DNA from: Gnetum montanum
Taxonomy: Eukaryota > Streptophyta > Gnetopsida > Gnetales > Gnetaceae
Length of the DNA: 64,000 bases
Direction of reading: 5' to 3'
NCBI GenBank assembly: GCA_015680685.1
Contig: MNCI01002812.1
Span: forward strand, 295,967-359,966
The first letter of the stretch is position 1. The number at the start of each line of letters is the position of its first letter. A model generated the notes under the pieces. That model did no database searches, was not told the origin of the DNA, and saw nothing but the letters and a program-made list of their open reading frames with translations. Shown here one piece after another: positions 55,601 to 64,000 of this stretch. A program made the position numbers and the translations under genes.

Positions 55601-57190
55601 TTTCACAATGGATTTCTTAAAAATACACGGAGTTTTTACACAAAATTGGAGTCTACAGATAGCCAGAAAAGCCATGAACATGTTGAAAACATTAGAAGAG
55701 GGCTAGGATCTTCACAAAATTGGAGAAATAATGGGAGAATGAAATTTCATGGAGAAAATGCCTTAAGGAGTGCATAGTTAGATGCATTGATGAGGCGCAT
55801 GAAAGATTTGATCGCTGAAATGCCTAGAACTTAATGATTCAAACCAAGAGATATGCAAGTGGATCTTCCCCAAAGTAGGCACATGGGCTTTTTGCAATTG
55901 CATAACCTCAACCAAGTAGTCCATGGGCCCCATAGTTGATTAATGATGATGAAAAGTTAAGGATCAAATCTAGAAGAATCTACCCAAGAATTTTGACACA
56001 TCAAACTAAAACATTGAAAAAAAACATGGAAACCAACAATGAGGTGACTTACGAAAAGCATTGATGTTGAGAGAGAAAATAAAATGAAATTTACAATTGT
56101 GGTCATTGAAGTCCCTTGTGGATTTGATAGTTAAATGACCTGATAAAGTCCATCCTTAGTCTAGATCAAAACTAACCACTTTCAGTGACTTTGCATCGCC
56201 ACTCTAGGACCAGACCACCTCCTTGAGATACAAGAATGCTTCCATAGATCAATCACAAATTCTTATTTGAGAAGAAAAGAGAAGCAAAAAGTGAGAAAGG
56301 GCCTTAGTTAGAGGGGATCTTCAAACATGGGTAACATATCTTTCTAGTTCCATAACCAATGTTGATAATCCATTATTTTGTCAAATGGATGTGCCTTGAA
56401 TTATCATCATATTTTTTTCTCTTTTCTCTTCTCTCTATTTTTTTTACTTTTCTTTTCTTTGAATTTAGTTTTTATGGATTTTTGGATGGGAACCACACCA
56501 TGCAAAGACTTATTCAGCTTCCTATTATTGATTGTCATGGAATGATAAGAAATCCATGAAAACACTCATGCACTCAAGTAAGTAGAGAGGTACAAAGAGC
56601 TTTGAATTCCCTTGAAGTCATACCTTATTCAAACCTTTGAATATTTTCCAAGTTTGCAAACTACCAAGGTTTCAAGTTCATTAAAATTTTATTAATGAAA
56701 AAGGGACCTCATATTTTCAAAACTAGAAAGATCATAGAGTTGCTGGATGGGTGGATTGGTGGATGGGGGGGGAGTGGGTGGATGACATGGACTTACTACC
56801 TATTCCATGAAAAAGAAACTTTGTCTTGGTCATTAGTCATCAAAATCCAAAAATAGAAACTAGACATTAGTAATCAAAAACATTAAGTCAAACCACCATT
56901 AGCAAAGAGCTACAACATCATTGTCTCATATTGGCAATAAAGCACTTTATTAGAAAATAATAGGAAAAATTTACGCCAAAAGAAAGTAAAATACAAAAGA
57001 AATTGTAAAATATTTGAGGAAGTCAAAATGTACTAATGATGTTTTAAAACAAAAATACAAAAAGATAACAAAGTGTAAACCAAAAATGTATAAAAATAAA
57101 GAAAGTGTAAAAAAAAAAGCGTAGAAACAACAAAGTGCAAAATAAAAAATTGTAAAACAAAAAAGTAGAAAACAAAAAAATTGTAAGGAG
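55600..57190 (-). other. Post-integrase spacer of element W
   Basis: Non-coding. It aligns on the minus strand to X 48400-49560 in places (the AGTGTTTTCATGGA region). It contains a (TGGA)-rich tract near 56740-56795 and the T-rich TTTTACACTTT tract (57000-57190, minus) right after integrase. Confidence 0.6.
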
Positions 57191-58460
57191 CCACTTAATT
57201 AATAAGCATAGATGGCCATGTCCCCCACAATTGAGTTGGAAGGAGAAGATCCAAAAAATTCAACAAGGTCGTCCATTCGACAAGGCGCTACTTGTACTGG
57301 CTTGCTTGGGCTCATAGAAAGTTTTACTTATTGCGTCTTGACCAACTACTTTTTATTTGGGGTCTCAACTTTGTAAATTAACGTGGCCCTTGAAGAAAAT
57401 ATTTCATAAATGATGTAAGTCCCTTCCCACAATGTTTGGAACTTAGTTTATTGATGTACGTGTGTGGGGTTCCAATAAAGAATCATGTCTCTAGGTTGAA
57501 ATTTAACTTTTCTTATCCTAAGGTCATGGCATTTTTTATTCAATGCCTTGTGCACTTCAATCAAGGATAGGGCCACCAATTGATTCTCATCTAGCACATT
57601 GAGGTTGATTAATCTTTATTTTTGTGCTAAGTTTTGGTCAAGATCTAAGTCACAGGCTATTAAAAGTGTATGGACCTTAAATTGAATGGAAAGAGTTAGA
57701 AGTTTTCCATACACCAGCTCATAGGGAGAGTAGCATATAGGGAGTTTCCATGTGGAGCGGTAGGCCTAAAGGGCATCATTGAGTTTCATGTTCCAATCTC
57801 TCCTATATTTGCTAACTATTCTTGTTAGGATCTTTGTCATCTCCCTATTGGTGACTTCTGTTTGACCATTGGGTTGGGGTTGGTAAGGTATTGTGAGTTT
57901 TTGTTTGACCCCTATGTGTTGCATGAGTTGCAAAAAGTAGCACCTGTAAAATGAGTACTGTTGTAAGAAATCAATTCACATGGTACTCCAAACCTATTGA
58001 AAATATTCTATTGTACAAACCAAGTAGCAATGGAAGATGTACAGTTAGTGATGCTTGCTGCTTTTGCCCATTAGGTATAATAGTCAATAGAAAATATTAT
58101 GTATGTCTTTTCATTTGACATGGGCATGATAGGACCCTAAAGTCTATGCTCCAAATGTCGAAGGCTTCTAGTGGTTGAATCCACTATTGAGGCCCCTTCA
58201 TTTAAGCAATCATCCCACCATCTCATTAACAGCATTCACAAGAGCAAATGAATTAATGAGCATCCTTGAAGATTGTTGGTTGGTAATATCTTTCCAGCAG
58301 GATCGTAATGACCACGCATCTCCCTACATTGTGACCCCCACAAGGACTCTCATGAGCATCTTAGAGAACACATAGTTGATCTGCATCAGGAACATACCAA
58401 TGAACTAAGCCATCAATGCACACCTTGTAAAGGTATCTGTTGATTTCCATGAAGTGTTTG
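57190..58460 (-). pseudogene. Element W integrase
   Basis: Minus strand. The core has F-D-I-W-S-I-D-F (first catalytic Asp kept), then L-I-S-Y-N-S-T-H-F where the second Asp is Tyr. A C-terminal segment around 57700-57760 encodes an A-Y-R-S-T-W-K-L-P-like block and LVYGK. Many stops and shifts, so recognised by colinearity with X. Confidence 0.8.
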
Positions 58461-58599
58461 GCTTGATGAAGAAACTGTTGTTTTTTCTAGTGATCCAAAC
58501 CTTATGGCATCTCTTTAGTAAGAAGATAAGTAAGAATGCCATCATACCATTTTGGTTCATTGGGCACTTATTCATTCATTACAATGACAAATAAGAGTT

Positions 58600-59050
58600 C
58601 ATTAGGAAAATGATCAAACAATGAGCTCTTCTCCTCTTTGTTGTCCCATCATAACCAAGAGAACTAGTTAGCAACCACATTCTTAGTGCCCTTTTGATCT
58701 ACCATCATAATATTGAACTCCTGTAAGATCACCAACCACTGCGGGGGCTCACTATTGGCTTGTTCATGAGATAGCAAATGGCACTATGGTTAGTGTGCAT
58801 AAGCACTTTGTATCTGAGCACATAGTACCTGAATTTTTCTAGGGCATACACAACAACCATAAACTCTTTCTCGATTGTGGTGTAATTGAGCAATGTACCT
58901 ATAATGCTTTGGCTTATGCAGTGGATGTAATAAGGACATTTGTGATAGTCCAACTATGTAAGCACAACTCCCAAGGCATAGTTTGATGCATTCATCATGA
59001 TGTAAAATGGATGAGACTAATCTGGTGCTCATAGAACTAGAGTTTCTACA
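58600..59050 (-). pseudogene. Element W RNase H
   Basis: Minus strand: VVYALEKFRYYVLRYKVLM, then N-H-S-A-I-C-Y-L-M-N-K-P at 58953-58729, and VDQKGT..VV near 58690. The order and spacing match X 46100-46640. Confidence 0.85.
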
Positions 59051-59960
59051 AGCTTATACTTAAGCTGCAGAAATGTTTTTTTTTGCATTTCTTGGTTTAT
59101 ATAAATAGAGCATCTTTCTTTATAAGCTTGATCAATGGTTTAGCAATCTTAGAGAAATTCTCTATGAATCATCAGTATTAGTTTGTATGTCCAGAGAGTG
59201 ACTGAACATCTTTAATGATTTTAGATTGGTGGGTTATTCCTTGGATGACCCTAATCTTTTCATGATCTACCTCAATCCCTACGTGTGAGATTTGGTGCCC
59301 CAACACAATACCCTCTTAGACCATGAGATAACTTTTCTACCAATTGAGCTGAAGATTGGTTCCAATGCATCTTTTAAGCACTTACTCAAGATGATCAAGG
59401 GCTTGCTCAAACACAACGCCATAGGTGAAGAAGTCATCCATAAAGACTTCCACCCCACTACCAATTTCTTGCTGAAACATACTTAGGACAAGGCGTTCAA
59501 ATGTTGTAGCAACATTACACATACCAAAAAGCATTTTTTTATATGCAAAAGTCCCTAAGGAACTTGTGAATGTTATTTTGGCCTAATCTGTTGGCATGAT
59601 TTGAATCTTGTATTAGTCACTATAACCATCCACAAAGCTGTAATAACAATTCCTAGAGATAGTGTCCAATACCTGGTTCACAAATGGCAATGGAAAATAA
59701 TCTTTGAACATGGGCATGTTCAATAGCTTAAAATCAATATAGACTTGCCACTTACCATCTTTTTCTGGCGCAATTACAACTAGGCTAACCCACTCGCTGT
59801 TCGCAATTGGATAGATGAAGCTTGCCTTGAGGAGTTATTTAATTTCCTCTTTGATGATGTGCTTCAATTTGGGGTTCAACAATCGCTGTAGGTGTCTCTT
59901 TGGCTTTATGGATGAATCAATATAGATGCAATGCTCACATATCCTAGGATCAATCCTTGT
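59050..59960 (-). pseudogene. Element W reverse transcriptase
   Basis: Minus strand. Active-site F-M-D-D at 59444-59433, preceded by the Y..F..G.C.V.ATFE-like segment near 59480-59560, a D-G-Y-S-D-Y region near 59610-59630, and K-D-Y-F-P-L-P near 59680. It is colinear with X 45400-46060 and full of stops. Confidence 0.85.
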
Positions 59961-60699
59961 GAGTTCAGGATATGACTAAGTAAAGGTTGTTGGCCATTTG
60001 TTAATCACATTCAGTAGCATCTTTTTCTATTTAGGAGCAAGGTTGGCATTGATTATTATCAACTTGCCATTTTTCAAAAATGCATACTCAATGCCAGTAG
60101 GTAGAGTTTACAACTCTAAGGGCTCTTATTTAAAATATTTAGGGATTTCCAACTCTCCCCAATAGGTGTCATTAGGTTCATCATTGAAGAGTTGGTGATG
60201 AACTTGCTCATGCTCATCCATGCCTTCAACGTAGGCATAAGTTAGGTTCTCAATTGGTTCCATGCAAAGTATGCTGCTTTCAAGATCAGTTGTTAGCCAC
60301 TAGGTACCCTCCTATTTTTCTGCTACTATGTATAGGCACTTTTAGATTTCAGATTCATTTGCACATTATCTACATGCTTTGATTGATGTGATTTTGATAG
60401 ACCATAACTTCTACACATAGTTGCACCTAGTATCATTGTACACAATGCATAGAAATATCTTCTTCTCGATCATTCCAAAAGCATTTTCCTTGGAAATTTC
60501 TAGGGAAAGATCTCTGATGCCCATTCATGCAACAATAGTGCTCAACCAAGTCCTTCCCATAATGATTGGAAAGTCGCCCTTTTAATTCTCAACCTTGATC
60601 ACTAGGAAATTGATAGGATACGATCATCCATAGAAAATCATCACAATGTCCTCCACTAATCCCAAGGGAATAGTGATGGATTAATCTACCAATTCTAAA

Positions 60700-60935
60700 T
60701 GGATGTTGGTCTTCTTAAGAGGAGGTAGGTTCTAGGCTTAGTACATTTCATGGGAAATTAGGTTGACACTAGAACCTAAATCAAGAAGAGCCTTGCATGG
60801 CTCATTTCCAATGATCTGTAAGTAGATGAGAGGACTGCCGGGATCAACCCTTTTCCTAGGAAGGTTGCTAGCCTTGATTGAATTAAATATAACATTGGTT
60901 AACATGATTGTGTAGATCTTAGGAGGCATTTTTTT
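60700..60935 (-). pseudogene. Element W aspartic protease region
   Basis: Minus strand 60929-60738: P-P-K-I-Y-T-I-M-L-T, K-R-V-D-P-G-S-P-L-I-Y-L, C-K-A-L-L-D-L-G-S-S-V-N-L-I-S. The catalytic D-S-G is D-L-G here. It matches X 44340-44520. Confidence 0.85.
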
Positions 60936-60939
60936 TAAG

Positions 60940-63331
60940 GGTTCTCAAAAGGATTTGATGTAAAGAATGAAGGAGACATAGGGTGACCAACCACAGGAGT
61001 TGATGAGGGGTTGGTAGGGCTATTGGTGCCAAAGACTAGTCTTTTTCTAGGTTTAGGTTGTGAACCACTTAACAGAGGAGCTAGTTGTAAGTTAACGACC
61101 CTAGTAGTGTTACGTTGCTACAGCTATGTAGGAATGCCACCTTTCATGGATGGAGTAGAAGGTAACTAGCTCAAGGATGGAGGGACATATGCTAAAGGAT
61201 GAGGAGGATGATAAGGGTATGGGGTTTCCTCTCTAAGAGATGGAGAATAAGTTCTATAGTACTTCAGAGGGTAGTAGTGATTTTGAAAAGAAGCATGACT
61301 AGAAGAGTCACATGGAGACATGGGTTGCTGAACATAGTACCCATATGGATTGAGTTATTTGTAAGGGTATTGCTACCTTCGTGGTCATAGCCCCCATGAC
61401 TATGGATGCTGCCACTGATGGTACTACTCATATGGCTGTGGTGGAGCTCCACATGGAAATAAGCTTGTTGTTGCTAGTGGAACTACCTTGGGTTACCTTG
61501 AGGATAAGGCAACGTTCTGGGTGCTTACCTTTGTGTCAATCTAGGATTCAGAGTATACATCCTAGATTCTTATGAGTGTGACACAATAGGGCAACATTCC
61601 TTGGGATGTTCATATTGGTAGATGTCACATCCACCATCATCATCTGATTCTAACACAACCTTTTAAATACAATAGCTTTGCCCTTACCTCTTTGGCAGGC
61701 ATGTTCAAATTCCTTTTTTCTCCTGCGATCATGATCACTACCTTGCTCTTTTGATCTCTTTGCTATTTTTAGAGTTGTTTGGAATTTTTCATCCAAAGAT
61801 TCCTATATTTTATCCACCTTGGCCAAAATTTCAAAAATAGATTTCTAAATTGACAAGTTTTTTCATTGTACCACTTCATCAAGTGGTGCCTCCCCCTCAC
61901 TATCCCAAAAATAGACCTCCATTTTTCTAATGGAAGGATCCCAGTTATATTTCTTAGCACTTTTCCATTTCCTTAATTCATATTCTTCTTTTGCAACCTG
62001 CTCAATCAACCTTTGAATCTAATGGATTGAAAGTTCTGACAATCTCCCTTAGGCATAGACCCCAAGGGTTCTTCTTATTTTTGATCAGAGCTCATCTATG
62101 ATATAGTGAAGTTGCTTCCATTGAGAATAATCATAGCCAAGATACTTATGCAAAAGAAAGTAATTCTTGCTTATGGTTGTGTTCAAGGATTCATGTGTTT
62201 CTTGACACCAGCCTTTAATTTGCTTTCTCAAAATGGACACTTTAGAGTACATCTAATATTTGTCATTGAACATCTCAAGCATTGTACTCCATCTACGAAT
62301 TAATTCCAGGTCCAAGAAGTGGTACAAACTTTCAGCTTCTGTTGTGAGTATCCTAGGAAATAGTTTAAGTTTCTACCAATTATTTTCTATGTTCTACAAG
62401 GCACATGCATCATGAAAGACTTGAAGATGGATCTATAGATATGAGTTATATCCCCCCTAAAATAAGGGGATATTATTCATATCCAACCTCTTAATTGTGA
62501 TATCTTTCACATGCCTGGTAAGAATTTTGACTATATCTACAATGTTTAGCATGCTTCGAGTTGCCAACAAAGGTTCATCATTATCATGATTTAGATGACA
62601 CCTATGATGCCCCTTACTATCCCTTCATTCATGGTAGGGCCTACGATCATTGTCCCATCATTCACCTCCATCACAGTTTTGTCCCTTGTAGTTTTGATCA
62701 AATTCAAAGGAGGAGGAAGAAGATGCTAATGAAGAGGATGAAGAAGGAGAAGGATTGACACCACCATGGTATCATCCACATCCTCTCCACTTGTCATGGA
62801 CATGATCATTAACTTTATTATCATCATGATGCTTACCTGAATCCTTACCATGAATCCCACTTTTATCTAAACTTAGATTTTTGATAGTGGAGTGTAAGTG
62901 TGGGTTCAAGCCCCATTCACTAAAGTCAAGGGGTGGAGAATCTCAATGTTGAGAACTCCTATAAGGGGGATCCTCCTTGTCATTTTAGTTTAGCAAGAAC
63001 AAGGGGTTAGTGAACCATTTCTCCTTCATAGCTTCATGGTGCTTCTCGTGGTACTGATCTCTTTCGCATTGTGTTTCAATGGAACGATAGTCCCAATAGT
63101 CATGGTCTTGCATAATGTATTAATCATAGAGATCTTGGATGGCGAACATCCCAAGAATAGATTAGTTGGGAGGTAACACAACATTACCCTCAATATCTCT
63201 TCATTGCAGCTATTCATCTTGATGCAGGATGAAAGTAAAATCAGACACAAAATCATTTGGATGAGTGTACCCACTTTGAATTCTTAGGACACTAGTGATT
63301 TTGATTCATCATGCATATGAGAAGAAGACAT
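60940..63331 (-). pseudogene. Element W gag
   Basis: Minus strand from ATG at 63331 (M-S-S-S-H) with a D-E-x-V-x-D-F-T-F-I-L-H match near 63220-63250, an S-T-I-K-N-L segment near 62895, a Ser-rich middle near 62730, S-M-L-N-I-V-D near 62545, N-N-I-P near 62460, the capsid core 62000-62450, the zinc cluster near 61620-61640 and the Tyr/Pro/Gln tail near 61330-61500. It is colinear with E1 gag and heavily stopped. Confidence 0.8.
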
Positions 63332-63471
63332 TTTAGATTAAGAAAAAATTCAAAGTGCTTAAATTATAATACTTATTATTATTTTTAGAATGATTGTGAC
63401 CTTAGGGTTCTTTTCAATGATCTTAAATAATATTCACTAAGTCCTAGATAGTGCATGTATCAAACTAGAAG

Positions 63472-63489
63472 TCCTTGGAAGTTGTGCCA
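63472..63489 (-). promoter_or_regulatory. Decayed primer-binding site of W
   Basis: Minus TGGCACAACTTCCAAGGA, one base from the LTR edge at 63491. It is derived from the E1-type site by transitions. Confidence 0.85.
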
Positions 63490-63490
63490 A

Positions 63491-63750
63491 TGATGAGTCA
63501 TGAGTAGACCCTACGTCCAACCATACGAATCACTAAATGTTCATGCATGATCCAGTCGAATTCCATTTAGTAAGTTTCTTTTTAATTTTATGAACCATAT
63601 AATTCTACAAAATGTTCAAGTTAGGTCTAAAATAAAAAGGTATTTCTAAAATCTTAAAAATATTTTTTTTTCAAAAATTTTCAATAAGGGTCATCACCTA
63701 GAGCCATAGTGCTCAAGATTTTTTAATGCCAACGAATAATTCACTCATCA
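63491..63750 (-). mobile_element. 5' LTR of W, strongly shortened
   Basis: Minus. The U5 end TGATGAGTCATGAGTAGACCC matches the family up to about 63568. The rest is AT-rich and not alignable. A TCACTCATCA at 63741-63750 could be the outer LTR terminus after an internal deletion, or chance. Confidence 0.5.
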
Positions 63751-63869
63751 ATATTATCATTATAATAGATAGCAAATTTTTGTCCATTGATATCATAACT
63801 AGATAACATGTGATTTTCTTCTACACTATTTGATTTAATATTAATATGTTAAAGAGAATTATTAATCAT

Positions 63870-64000
63870 TGATGAGTAGTGAGTAGACCCTACGCCCAAC
63901 ATATGAATCACTAAGTGTTCATGCCTAATCCAGTCCAATTCCATGGACTTATAGCCTTTTAAGTACATTGGGCTCTAGGAATTGAAACTAACCATTACAA
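63870..64000 (-). mobile_element. U5 end of a further family LTR, cut by window edge
   Basis: TGATGAGTAGTGAGTAGACCC and the following 120 bases match the U5 end of the W and Z LTRs. No primer-binding site precedes it, so it may be a solo LTR or the continuation of an interrupted W LTR. Confidence 0.7.

Noticed and set aside
1-64000. CRISPR arrays, bacterial operons, rRNA or intact tRNA genes
   Set aside because: Repeats present are microsatellites, tandem duplications or transposon copies; no spaced repeats, rRNA signatures or full tRNA cloverleafs were seen.

Overview
The window reads as heterochromatic DNA of a large-genome plant. The elements have plant-specific architectures: LINEs with a DUF4283-type ORF1 and a zf-RVT finger, and LTR elements of Athila-like (Ty3/gypsy) organisation primed from a tRNA-Asp-type site. 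Heavy decay of CG and CHG sites would suit a gymnosperm, but the sequence alone does not prove this. No host gene could be identified with confidence. Almost everything assignable is a transposable element, mostly broken.

Positions 1-20.9 kb hold four related minus-strand LINE copies. LINE A (1-2830) runs off the left edge. LINE D (7210-8650) is a short 3' piece. LINE B (9720-12947) is 5'-truncated and flanked by a perfect 17-bp target-site duplication. LINE C (14780-20876) is near full length, with a 19-bp duplication. LINE C carries ORF1 and an EN-RT-zf-RVT ORF2. A, B and C share an unfamiliar extension after zf-RVT. A, B and D continue into a Gln/Glu-rich coiled coil ending in a J-domain (DnaJ-like) fold with the HPD tripeptide. 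This LINE-borne J-domain module is the most unusual feature of the window.

Positions 20.9-32.6 kb are AT-rich, with two plus-strand fragments of a second LINE type (23.7-24.5 and 26.5-28.3 kb), several small tandem duplications, and a 79-bp J-domain patch bracketed by two N bases that is probably an assembly scar.

Positions 32.6-64 kb form a nested stack of one Athila-like LTR family, named here W, X, Z and E1. W (minus, 33.3-63.75 kb) is split in its post-integrase ORF3 by X (plus, 35.2-53.8 kb). X is split inside gag by Z (minus, 39045-43929), with a GGTAC duplication and a codon-level match of the two gag halves to an intact gag. Z is split by E1 (minus, about 39260-42754). E1 is the youngest: intact primer site, CpG-rich LTR and a 795-codon open gag. 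Each LTR is bounded by TGATGAG or a close variant and has a TATA box with subfamily-specific palindromes upstream. X and W also carry a second, internal TATA-plus-splice-donor module upstream of ORF3, which looks like a dedicated ORF3 promoter.

Stops within the old ORFs are largely TAG where related copies or internal repeats have CAG (Gln), the expected trace of 5-methylcytosine deamination at CHG sites. Seven single N bases occur; two coincide with duplicated or foreign short sequence.
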